From NCBI GenBank assembly GCA_002422205.1, contig DITS01000001.1, positions 1-64,000 on the forward strand: a DNA stretch of 64,000 nt, read 5' to 3'. A program made the position numbers and the translations under genes. Below the pieces are notes generated by a model. The model saw only the letters and a list, made by a program, of their open reading frames with translations. It made no database searches and was not told where the DNA came from. Below, one piece after another: positions 32,900-40,238 of the stretch; position 1 is the first letter of the stretch, and every line of letters begins with the position of its first letter. Source of the DNA: Alphaproteobacteria bacterium UBA6178 (GTDB lineage: Bacteria > Pseudomonadota > Alphaproteobacteria > Rickettsiales > UBA3002).

Positions 32900-32927
32900 T
32901 TGCAATGTGATTCGAAATCGCTAAATT
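32900..32927 (+). promoter_or_regulatory. Promoter of tRNA-Gly
   Basis: TTGCAA (32900-32905) and TAAATT (32922-32927) are 16 bp apart, and the tRNA begins 20 bp further on. Confidence 0.5.
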
Positions 32928-32947
32928 CGCGCTTCTACTTCAAACGG

Positions 32948-33022
32948 GCGGGTGTAGCTCAGGGGTAGAGCGTCACCTTGCCAAGGTGAAAGTCGAGAGT
33001 TCGAATCTCTTCACCCGCTCCA
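32948..33022 (+). tRNA. tRNA-Gly (anticodon GCC)
   Basis: The acceptor GCGGGTG pairs with CACCCGC (33012-33018), followed by T and an encoded CCA. The anticodon stem TCACC/GGTGA closes the loop TTGCCAA, giving anticodon GCC. The T arm holds TTCGAAT. The 3' 21 bases recur with one mismatch at 35221-35241, marking it as an integration target. Confidence 0.97.
33002..33022 (+). other. attL-like direct repeat (tRNA-Gly 3' end)
   Basis: The last 21 bp of the tRNA, beginning CGAATCTCTTC and ending CCGCTCCA, match 35221-35241 at 20 of 21 positions. Confidence 0.75.
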
Positions 33023-33188
33023 AATTCTCCTTATTTTTTAGGGAGATATTACGCACAAGCCTGCGCTTCTTTTAGTCGATTAATTTCGGGGAAGCGTGGG
33101 GGAAGCGCGAGCTTCTAATTCTCAATGTTTGCAATTTCACTATTGTCGTGCGCCACATAAGCTAATCATATAGTTAGTGGGTACAGGA

Positions 33189-33959
33189 ATGCAAAAGAGT
33201 TTCACGATCAAAGGCGACTGCTTCTATCACTATACTGGATGGAATGAATTGATTGGCATTCTGTCAAGCAGGCAGCTTTGGCTGAACCACTACAAATATG
33301 TGCGCGGCGATAAAGAAGAGATGCTGCTTTCCTTTCAATACATTCGTGAGCGATGCAGGCAAGTGGGGGCTCAGAGAAACAACAGATTTGTGGAAGCAGC
33401 AGGACAATCCCCAACGCTTGGAATGCCAGATGATGTCTATATGACATGCTTCGCTGCCGACGATGAAAACGATCATTTGTGGGAAACTTACGCCAAAAAA
33501 GATGGAGTCTGCATAGCGTTTGATAGCAGTCTAATTAAATCGCTTGAGAGAGCGTTTATTTTGCCTCAGCCAATGGAATATGATTGGACGAAATTCAAGA
33601 ACCATGCCGATGAATCGATTTTAATGGCCTGCGAATTCTCATCTATTGAGCAGATCGAACAAGTTATCACTCCAGTTTTATTAATGGCGATTCGGATGAA
33701 AAATGCCGACTACTTCAAAGAACAAGAACTCCGCCTGCTACACGTCCCAAAGCTTTTTGATAGCCCGTTCAGCGGTTTCCATTCGCCACTCCAGCCCCTT
33801 GAAAATGATCCCAGCAAAAGGTTTATCGATCTATCCGGCTATGATGGCTTGGGTATCAAAGGCATATTTCTCAACACAGGTTTTGATAAAAATGCTGAGT
33901 TAGTTGTTTTACTTCGCGACTCAAATATAAGCCCTAACTTATTGCCACGGATGCAATGA
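33189..33959 (+). CDS. DUF2971 domain protein
   Basis: The 256-aa product starts at ATG 33189; GTG 33177 is in frame too, and neither has a clean ribosome site. It has FYHYTGWNELIGILSSRQLW near the start, DDVYMTCFAADDENDHLW, then ETYAKKDGVCIAFD, and the C-terminal GIFLNTGFD, as in DUF2971 proteins. The biochemical role of the domain is unknown; such genes are frequent in accessory islands, and some lie in defence-gene clusters. Its composition and position behind tRNA-Gly indicate horizontal acquisition. Confidence 0.82.
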   Translation: MQKSFTIKGDCFYHYTGWNELIGILSSRQLWLNHYKYVRGDKEEMLLSFQYIRERCRQVGAQRNNRFVEAAGQSPTLGMPDDVYMTCFAADDENDHLWETYAKKDGVCIAFDSSLIKSLERAFILPQPMEYDWTKFKNHADESILMACEFSSIEQIEQVITPVLLMAIRMKNADYFKEQELRLLHVPKLFDSPFSGFHSPLQPLENDPSKRFIDLSGYDGLGIKGIFLNTGFDKNAELVVLLRDSNISPNLLPRMQ

Positions 33960-33972
33960 TGCTGTAGTTTCC

Positions 33973-33993
33973 CTCCAGAGCTATGCTCTGGGG
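33973..33993 (+). terminator. Hairpin after the DUF2971 gene
   Basis: CTCCAGAG and CTCTGGGG-type arms (stem including one G-T pair) with loop CTATG, 13 bp after the stop codon. The following CTTTAC is a poor U tract, so terminator function is probable but not certain. Confidence 0.5.
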
Positions 33994-33994
33994 C

Positions 33995-34129
33995 TTTACA
34001 ACCCCACTATACGCGGCTTGTGTGGCCGTTATCCACGCTCCTCGATCTTTATGGTCGGGGAGCCGTTGGCGTATGTCCAAGGTTTCCCCCAAAGGCCAGC
34101 GGGAACCCCTCGTATAGTGGTTTTGTAAA
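33995..34129. ncRNA. Candidate multi-hairpin structured RNA or small palindromic element
   Basis: Arms 33995-34013 and 34111-34129 pair at 17 of 19 positions (TTTACAACCCCACTATACG against CGTATAGTGGTTTTGTAAA). Inside lie three hairpins: 34022-34036 (GTGG/CCAC), 34037-34063 (9 bp, GCTCCTCGA/TCGGGGAGC with one G-T pair) and 34081-34107 (GGTTTCCC/GGGAACC). This is a closed multi-branch shape. I do not recognise it, and the strand is undecided. It could also be a miniature transposable element. Confidence 0.5.
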
Positions 34130-34166
34130 CTCCCCGATCACCAGCTCCAAATAATATGGGGTTGGT

Positions 34167-34901
34167 GTGTTCGTCGATAAGTATCTGGTTACTCCTTTAT
34201 ATGCCGCTGGCAGCTTATTTATACTTTGGTTTGGTAGCTATCTTGGGCTGCTGTCTATCTATCGCTTTATCGCAACATCAGGCCTATCGGTGGCGATTGC
34301 GGGTCTGGCGTTGCTCTTAGCCTTATGGTTCATGCGCCATCTAATATCATGGATAGCTGCGCTTTATGGATTGGCCATTATCGGCTGTTGCGTGCTGCTA
34401 ATGATACCGCTGGATTATTTCTGGGATGGAGAATGGGACAGCGCTGCTTTTCATCTACCCGCCATTTTAGCTTTAATGGATGGATGGAACCCGACAGAAG
34501 AAGCACGGGATATCATCTGGCTGAACACCTATCCCAACGGCTGGTGGACGTTATCAGCAACTGCTGCCACGCTGCTGGGTCATCTGGGCTTGAGCGCCGA
34601 AAGCGCACGCATCATGAATTACCTGTTGCCTCTCATCACGCTGGGACTTGCGTTAGGGTTCGCAGACATTGCTATCAATATCCCAAGCAACGTGATTGAT
34701 GAAGAAGTTGCGGGGCATACTGATGGCATAGAAATCTCTGCTAAGATTGACTTACCTCATGTGTTAGGATGGCAGCTATCCGGCAGTGCTTTTATAAGCA
34801 GCGAGAATCTTCATACCATTATGAGAAACTGTATAAGTCGCCCTCTCAGTGCGGTGGATATATTATCCAACTTAGAATCCAACCTCAGCGACAACGACTA
34901 A
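34167..34901 (+). pseudogene. Truncated or chimeric polytopic membrane protein, GT39-like N-terminus
   Basis: The 244-aa frame starts at GTG 34167. Residues 1-170 contain about five hydrophobic helices and the loop PLDYFWDGEWDSAAFHLPA with NTYPNGWWTLSATAATLLG, as in integral-membrane sugar transferases (RgtA/PMT-like), which normally exceed 450 residues. After ALGFADIAI the protein becomes hydrophilic (SNVIDEEVAGHTDGIEISAK...) with no membrane segment, unlike that family. I infer a 3' truncation fused to unrelated island sequence. A short functional protein cannot be excluded. Confidence 0.5.
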
Positions 34902-35220
34902 CCAGTGAAATAAAATGAATCAAGATAGCGATACGCTTGCTTTTGAAAGACCATTCCCCCAGCACTGCATAACCCTATCAAAAAGAAATTTTCTCACGGG
35001 GTCATGATATTATATACTACACCCCCCATGGCCAGAGTACCCCCTCTATCGGGCAATGCTGCGTTCGCATCTTTTGTGAGCGTATCTGTTATTATCAGGC
35101 ATAGGAATCATTTCAAATTCCCTGATGTTGGGCATTGAAATTAGTACAAAGTGCTGGTACAATATGTACTAGTTAGAGCTTCTAAACCCTAGGCAAACCA
35201 AGGGTTACAGAAAGTGGAGC
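34902..35220. other. Right part of the island, no supported gene
   Basis: A 30-codon frame from ATG 34915 to TGA 35007 has no supporting evidence. An imperfect hairpin occupies 35094-35126 (ATCAG/CTGAT outer, GGAAT/ATTCC inner). Three GTAC motifs lie at 35144, 35157 and 35166 close to the att-like repeat. Confidence 0.6.
35142..35171. other. Candidate integrase arm sites (GTAC repeats)
   Basis: TAGTAC at 35142-35147 and GTACTA at 35166-35171 form an inverted repeat with a third GTAC between them. Their position about 50 bp inside the right boundary suits integrase arm-type sites. Inference only. Confidence 0.35.
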
Positions 35221-35241
35221 CGAATCTCATCACCCGCTCCA
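35221..35241 (+). other. attR-like direct repeat (partial tRNA-Gly 3' end)
   Basis: Matches the last 21 bases of tRNA-Gly including CCA, with a single T-to-A change. The rest of the tRNA is absent upstream. Confidence 0.75.
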
Positions 35242-35249
35242 TTAAAACA

Positions 35250-35271
35250 GTCGCCTTAGGGCGGCTTTTTT
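35250..35271 (+). terminator. Rho-independent terminator behind the att-like repeat
   Basis: GTCGCC and GGCGGC arms (one T-G pair) with loop TTAG, followed by six T. Its position right after the tRNA-like end suggests it was the original tRNA-Gly terminator. Confidence 0.8.
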
Positions 35272-35468
35272 AAATGGTGTGTACGGGTCAAAGCCCCCAT
35301 GCCACATGTTTCCTCCCCTCGTCTTTTCCCCTAAACTTATGATTGCACATCATTTATGTCATTTATTTTGTTCAATCTCGCTGAGAACTGCAGAAAACTT
35401 CATTTTTTCTTCACATTTCTCATGCCTTTTTTCCGCTAAGTAACGGCGTTCAAATATAAGGGGACACT

Positions 35469-36908
35469 ATGAAAGACAGCGACGAATATTACGGCAGCGC
35501 CGAAATTATCCAATCGTATAAGGATGCGCAAAAAAGTGGTGATGCGGATAGCATCAAAGCCACCGGCATGGCATTGGTGGAGCATTACAAAGAAATACGG
35601 GGACTTAAAAAACAGCAAGGCAAACTGCCCGCTTATTATCATGAAGCGAATGTTGTGGATGCGCTGCTGGATTCGATGCAACTGCGCGAAGTAACTAAAG
35701 AAACGCCCGATGCGGTGTTGGAAACACTGGTTGAATGCGAGCGCGTGCATAAGATGACGGACATTGACGCGCTACGCGAAAACCGCCTTGCACCTGCAGC
35801 CTATGCCACCACCAAACAAACGGAGCTTGATACTCACCCCGCAGAGCCGAATAGTGTTTATTCCAAGATATTCAGATCAGGTGATACGGATGCACCCCAC
35901 GCCGCGAAGATAGCGTCGCGCAGTTTTTATTCCAAACATGCTTACGGGCTTTTTCTGCCATGGGAGAACACCCCTTCCTGCATCGTTTATACCGGCCATG
36001 TGCCTGCGCAAGGCTCCATCGCACCCGGTGGCGAAAACTGCGCCTTGCCGGGCAAGCTGTCACAGTTTCGTGATCAGTTGGGCAAAGCCATTGAGCGCCC
36101 CGCTTATGTGATGTTTTACAGCATTTCGAATATTTCACAAGATTTGGCAGGCATCCGGTTGGGGCCGGTATTGCTCGATAAGCTGGCGGGTCATCTGCAG
36201 CAGCATCTGCGCTCTGACGCGCTAACTTTATCCACCCTGTCCCCCATACGCTCCTTCCCCGAATGGGTGGCTACAACCGTATACACAGAAAAGGACACGC
36301 GATTTACCCACGATGAGGTCGAAAAATGTCAGGTCCTCACAGGCATGACGCCCGTGCAATGGCTGAAGTCCGTTATGCCGATCGAGCCTTTCCATAGAGG
36401 CAAGCCTGTTACGAGCGACGAAGCCGCCGCGCTTCAACGAGACGGCAAAGCAGTCACCTATCAGGTGGTGGGCAGCCCTCCCGAGTTTGAGTCGGATGTA
36501 GAGCAAGAACTCTTTGATACTTTCCGCCGCGATTTATGCGTGGATTATCTGGCCAGCGCACGCAAAAATCGCCGGGGCATGGATAAAGTGGTCGATGATA
36601 CCGCCGATTTCCACATGAGCAACGGGGCCTATGCCGGTAATATCGCGCTCCAGTCGGGGGATGCAGAATGGCGCGATGCCGGTGGCGTGATGGTCAATTA
36701 TGTGTATGACGTGCCGCTCGCCCAGCCTCAATATCAAAAAGCCTATGAAAAGGACGGGGTGATTTCGATTGATTCATCACTACTGACTCAGTGGGATGAA
36801 CGCCGATGCCAGATGAATCGGGCACTGCCTGAAACAGCGGTGCAATCGGTAGAGCCCATACAACATGGCCGTCTTGCAGTGCCTCGATATGCCTCGATGG
36901 TACGCTAG
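35469..36908 (+). CDS. Malonyl-CoA decarboxylase family protein
   Basis: The 479-aa protein begins after AAGGGG at the right distance. Its C-terminal catalytic domain shows the family landmarks PAYVMFYSISNISQDLAGIR, LSTLSPIRSFPEWV with the expected catalytic Ser, DFHMSNGA with the expected catalytic His, and GGVMVNYVYDV near the end. MCD converts malonyl-CoA to acetyl-CoA and CO2. The N-terminal helical domain is present but divergent. It stands alone: no malonyl-CoA synthetase or malonate transporter is nearby. The region after tRNA-Gly begins here with native-looking composition. Confidence 0.85.
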   Translation: MKDSDEYYGSAEIIQSYKDAQKSGDADSIKATGMALVEHYKEIRGLKKQQGKLPAYYHEANVVDALLDSMQLREVTKETPDAVLETLVECERVHKMTDIDALRENRLAPAAYATTKQTELDTHPAEPNSVYSKIFRSGDTDAPHAAKIASRSFYSKHAYGLFLPWENTPSCIVYTGHVPAQGSIAPGGENCALPGKLSQFRDQLGKAIERPAYVMFYSISNISQDLAGIRLGPVLLDKLAGHLQQHLRSDALTLSTLSPIRSFPEWVATTVYTEKDTRFTHDEVEKCQVLTGMTPVQWLKSVMPIEPFHRGKPVTSDEAAALQRDGKAVTYQVVGSPPEFESDVEQELFDTFRRDLCVDYLASARKNRRGMDKVVDDTADFHMSNGAYAGNIALQSGDAEWRDAGGVMVNYVYDVPLAQPQYQKAYEKDGVISIDSSLLTQWDERRCQMNRALPETAVQSVEPIQHGRLAVPRYASMVR

Positions 36909-36927
36909 TCGCTCTGCGTCACCTTTA

Positions 36928-37698
36928 TTATTGACCCAGCGAAAAAATGGGATTGCATACTTTACTGGTCTCGGCGAAATTATATTCGGCATCGGCATCA
37001 CCCGGCGGTAATATGCCTGCGGCTGTGGTCACCGGATAGGTCGCGTCGCCTTTAAAAGCGATTTGTTTGCCGGTACCCGGTCGTCCATCATCCATTTTCA
37101 TATCCAGATTCCAGCATTCTTGCGGTGTCAGCCCTGCCGGTGATGACATCAACTGGTTCGCCGCAGAAAAGGCGAATGTACTTGCGCTCCCCGTCGAGGC
37201 ATTTTTATACGTTGCATGCCAATAATTGGAACCGCCCAAACGCGATACTGGCACATTTACGCCCCCCACATATATATCGGCATACCCCGATTCCGTCGCC
37301 AATGTACCCGTATACTGGCCTTCGATCAGCGCTGCATTGGCGAGATGCTGCCAGAAGCGGTATCTTTCATTGAAGGGGGACGCGGGGCCTTTTATCTGGC
37401 CATCACCGTCGCCATTACAGGTCTCGGTGCCGGTGCTGACGGTTTCATGGCAGTCTGCATCTTCACCATTGCCGCCAGCCACGCCCCAAAAGGTGGTGGC
37501 ATTCGGCATATCGCCCGGCATTGCAAAATATTTATCACGGAAGGTGTAAACAGCAGCCGTAAAACGTTGATAATCGCTGCTCACTCCTCGTACTTCCGCT
37601 GCACGGATCAGGCTTTGGCCCGATAAAATGCCTCCTGTCAGCAATCCTAAAATCACCAAAACGATCGATAGTTCCACGAGCGAAAACCCAGCACGCAT
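36928..37698 (-). CDS. Prepilin-like protein with N-terminal methylation motif
   Basis: The 256-aa product starts MRAG with the type III signal G/FSLVELSIVLVILGLLTGG, including Glu at mature position 5. The rest is a globular periplasmic part with Gly/Asp-rich loops (GEDADCHETV, CNGDGDGQIKG) and paired cysteines. Such proteins are processed by a prepilin peptidase and join type IV pili or type II secretion pseudopili. No other pilus gene is near. It converges on the MCD gene, 19 bp apart. Confidence 0.85.
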   Translation of the reverse strand: MRAGFSLVELSIVLVILGLLTGGILSGQSLIRAAEVRGVSSDYQRFTAAVYTFRDKYFAMPGDMPNATTFWGVAGGNGEDADCHETVSTGTETCNGDGDGQIKGPASPFNERYRFWQHLANAALIEGQYTGTLATESGYADIYVGGVNVPVSRLGGSNYWHATYKNASTGSASTFAFSAANQLMSSPAGLTPQECWNLDMKMDDGRPGTGKQIAFKGDATYPVTTAAGILPPGDADAEYNFAETSKVCNPIFSLGQ

Positions 37699-37834
37699 TT
37701 CGATGCCACCTCCCTATTTTGCCATTTATATTTTATTTTAGCATAAAATGGCTCCTCAACCAAACCTTTGCTGTAAAACAGATGTTATTTATCTAATATT
37801 TTGGCATACTGCCCCTTATCTTAGTGGTTTTGGA

Positions 37835-38875
37835 ATGACACGTTTGCTATTTTTATTGCTGTGCGCTGCAGTATTCGGTGCTTGGACAGTTGCTTATTAT
37901 CCCGGCTTACCCGTAGCAGAAATGCCATGGCTACCCAAAACATTGCATAGTGGTGCAACGCCCTCTTCCCACCCGCTGCCTATCTATTATGCGCACATGT
38001 TGCTGCCTGCGAATTTCCCGCTTAATTTTGCGCTCTATCTCGTTGCATGGAGCCTATATTGGATTGCTGCTTATTTGCTGGTCACGGCCAGCAGCCGTCA
38101 TTTATTGATACGCGTGTGTTATCTGGCGTTATTGCTTTGCCCGCCCGTGCTGCTGGTCATGCTGTATCGCTGGCAGGATGCGCTGTTGCTGGCCAGCCTG
38201 CTTTTTACCGCTGCCGCCTTGCAGCAATTTAGCTGCACACGGCGCATGCTCTGGGCGGTGATTGCATTACTCGCGCTGTGCCTCAGCGCCAGTTTTTTTT
38301 ATATCAGTTTTGTGGCCGTGGTGCCTTTAATCTGGATTATCTTTTACTTGCTGCCACGACAGCGCAGCATGCTGGTGTTGCCGGTCAAAGTCGTGTTAAT
38401 GCTGGTTTTACTGACGGGTGGGCTGCATTGGCTACAGCCGCAGCATGCGCAGCCCGTCTCCTTGCTGCCTGCGGCGAGGGCCTCCCTGCCGCACAGCGTC
38501 GATGTCAGCCCGTGGCTCGTCAGCGCATGGGGTAGCGTGCCGGATGGCGCTGCCTTGCCAGAGCCCGCGCACGCCAATGGACTCGCTGAAAAGCTAACAG
38601 ATTATAACGCACTACCCGCTATTGATGGTTGGTTATGGCTGATGCCATTAGCCGCAACGACTTTATTATTCGGGCTGATGCAGCGCGGGAATATGTTGCG
38701 CTCTGCGGCGCTGGCGTTATGTATGAGCGGATGGCTGACATTTGCGCTGATCCTCTGGCTCGATTCAAACGCGCCGATGCGCTTTATGGCGTGGCCGGTG
38801 GCATGCGGTTTGGTCACACTGATGTGGGTGCGACTGCCCCGACGTCTCACCGGCGATATCCGCAAATTAAAGTGA
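37835..38875 (+). CDS. Polytopic membrane protein of unknown function
   Basis: I start at ATG 37835 (MTRLLFLLLCAAVFGAW), giving 346 aa; an ATG 87 bp upstream is in frame but adds a soluble segment before the first helix. About nine hydrophobic helices are visible, rich in Leu and Ala, with a soluble loop near residues 215-270. The topology recalls small integral-membrane glycosyltransferases, but no motif supports this. It ends just before a strong hairpin. Confidence 0.65.
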   Translation: MTRLLFLLLCAAVFGAWTVAYYPGLPVAEMPWLPKTLHSGATPSSHPLPIYYAHMLLPANFPLNFALYLVAWSLYWIAAYLLVTASSRHLLIRVCYLALLLCPPVLLVMLYRWQDALLLASLLFTAAALQQFSCTRRMLWAVIALLALCLSASFFYISFVAVVPLIWIIFYLLPRQRSMLVLPVKVVLMLVLLTGGLHWLQPQHAQPVSLLPAARASLPHSVDVSPWLVSAWGSVPDGAALPEPAHANGLAEKLTDYNALPAIDGWLWLMPLAATTLLFGLMQRGNMLRSAALALCMSGWLTFALILWLDSNAPMRFMAWPVACGLVTLMWVRLPRRLTGDIRKLK

Positions 38876-38887
38876 TAGGCAGATTAT

Positions 38888-38922
38888 GATTCCCGTGCAG
38901 GCCCATCCCCCGCACGGGAATC
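38888..38922. terminator. Strong hairpin between convergent genes
   Basis: GATTCCCGTGC (38888-38898) and GCACGGGAATC (38912-38922) form a perfect 11-bp stem. It lies between the stops of the membrane protein gene and the minus-strand mini-lipoprotein gene and may end both transcripts. There is no long T tract on either side. Confidence 0.6.
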
Positions 38923-38937
38923 TACCCACGGGGGGTT

Positions 38938-39105
38938 TCAGTTAAAGCCCGGTGTGATCAGGCTTTGTATGTTATTCACTTTCGCCACTTGCGAGCTGGC
39001 GGTGATACCATCCCACTGTGCCGACATGGTACGCGATTGCGGTGCGCAGGCGGTAGCGGCAAGGCCTAATATGCCCAGTGCAGTGTATGCGATAAAACGT
39101 TTCAT
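38938..39105 (-). CDS. 55-aa lipoprotein of unknown function
   Basis: Read leftwards from ATG 39105, after GGAGA with good spacing, the frame encodes MKRFIAYTALGILGLAATAC, then APQSRTMSAQWDGITASSQV and AKVNNIQSLITPGFN, ending TGA at 38938. The leader ends in a lipobox (ATAC). The mature part is only 36 residues. I do not recognise it. It lies downstream of, and in the same direction as, the unknown 147-aa gene, 145 bp away. Confidence 0.7.
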   Translation of the reverse strand: MKRFIAYTALGILGLAATACAPQSRTMSAQWDGITASSQVAKVNNIQSLITPGFN

Positions 39106-39250
39106 ATTGTTCTCCATCCCAATGAATCGTTACATTCACACTTATTACTTTTTGCTTAAAAAATGAGTAGTGCCGATTCGGCAAGCAAGCTATGCGTCAG
39201 GCGCAGGGCTGCGGTGGATAACCACAAAAAACAATATTTAAATTAGGAAC

Positions 39251-39694
39251 TTAACCAATAGCGTGGCCATCGGAGCCGATATGATTATCAGGCAGGGACT
39301 GAATACGCAAATTCATCAGCGATGCATGCGAGGCACTAAAGCCTTCGTCATATTTCGCTTGTGCCAGCACCGCAAACGCATCCTGCAAGTCAGCGGCATG
39401 GTCCGTCAGATTACCATTCAGCATTTGTTTCAGCTCCGCCCAAATGGCACCCAAACCAAAGGAATGACCTGAATTCATCAACTGATTCGCCAGTTGAAAG
39501 ACGGGTGAGTTAAGACCTTTAAACCCGCCGATTTGCTCAAGGCCGGTCGAGACCCGCATTTGCATGGGGAACATGTAGCATAAATGGCCGTTCAGCCATG
39601 CTTGCATACCGGCTGATTGACAGCCTGACGTACCACCCTGACTCGCAAGGTGGGACTGCAGCATGGAACTAGCGCCACCTCCACCATCAGACAT
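39251..39694 (-). CDS. Unknown 147-aa protein
   Basis: It has AAGGAG 8 bp before ATG 39694, strong support that it is real. The start is Gly/Ser-rich (MSDGGGGASSMLQSHLASQG), there is no signal peptide, and two Cys residues occur at about 25 and 39 (SGCQSAG, HLCYMFPMQM). The C-terminal half is helical (LAQAKYDEGFSASHASLMNL). I do not recognise the family. It may form a unit with the small lipoprotein gene downstream. Confidence 0.65.
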   Translation of the reverse strand: MSDGGGGASSMLQSHLASQGGTSGCQSAGMQAWLNGHLCYMFPMQMRVSTGLEQIGGFKGLNSPVFQLANQLMNSGHSFGLGAIWAELKQMLNGNLTDHAADLQDAFAVLAQAKYDEGFSASHASLMNLRIQSLPDNHIGSDGHAIG

Positions 39695-39785
39695 GATATA
39701 ACTCCTTATTTCCCATAGATTTGATTATAGCGGGTCTATGTTACAATTGCATGACAGTTTTGCCATGAGATGATGATTTATCGGT

Positions 39786-40187
39786 TTAATTGGGCCGTGT
39801 CCGCTGATGCGGGCTATCGAGCGAAAAGGCAGGAATATCAATTGGGAACCGCGTGCCCCCTGCGCCTTCCATTTCATACTGGCCGCTCATAATGCCCGAT
39901 GGTGTCGGCAAGGCGGTGCCGCTGGTATAGCGGAAGCCCTCACCCGGCTTTAATACCGGCTGTTCGCCTACCACACCGGCACCACGCACTTCCTGCACCT
40001 GCCCCAGCGCGTCCATAATCTGCCAATGGCGGTTGAGCAGCTGCACCGATGCATCGCTCAGATTCTCCACCTGCACCGTATAGGCCCAGACATAATGATC
40101 ATCCTCCGGCTCCGACTGGTCGTCGAGATAGGTCGGAATGACTGTCACCTTAATGGCATTGGTGGTTTTTGTATAAATACCGCTCAT
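39786..40187 (-). CDS. apaG: ApaG (DUF525) protein
   Basis: The 133-aa product is a single ApaG domain: VTVIPTYLDDQS, YVWAYTVQVENLSD, LLNRHWQIMDALG, EVRGAGVVGEQPVLKPGE and SGTALPTPSGIMSGQYEM. ApaG has a fibronectin-like fold; its biochemical role in bacteria is not settled. It stands downstream of trkH with a 51-bp gap, in the same direction. Confidence 0.94.
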   Translation of the reverse strand: MSGIYTKTTNAIKVTVIPTYLDDQSEPEDDHYVWAYTVQVENLSDASVQLLNRHWQIMDALGQVQEVRGAGVVGEQPVLKPGEGFRYTSGTALPTPSGIMSGQYEMEGAGGTRFPIDIPAFSLDSPHQRTRPN

Positions 40188-40238
40188 GCAGTGTATATGG
40201 GGTGTTGCGAGGGGCGTGTCAAGATAGCTGATCGACGC

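Larger units (their letters stand above)
33023..35241. mobile_element. Remnant integrated island at tRNA-Gly
   Basis: The 2.2-kb stretch is bounded by the tRNA 3' end and its near-exact copy. It is visibly more AT-rich in codon choice than its neighbours and carries a DUF2971 gene, a structured 135-bp element, a truncated or chimeric membrane protein gene and GTAC-type inverted repeats near the right end. No integrase or replication gene is left. A terminator that would suit the tRNA lies just beyond the right copy, as expected if the island split the tRNA from its terminator. Confidence 0.7.

Noticed and set aside
33023..33188. Integrase remnant directly after tRNA-Gly
   Set aside because: The G-rich stretch near 33090 can be read in frame for about 12 codons, but nothing recognisable as an integrase motif remains.
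34915..35007. 30-codon open frame in the island
   Set aside because: No ribosome site, no domain and no codon bias; most likely chance.
35142..35241. Second, decayed tRNA-Gly gene
   Set aside because: Only the last 21 bases match; the anticodon arm and D arm are absent upstream, which fits an att site better.
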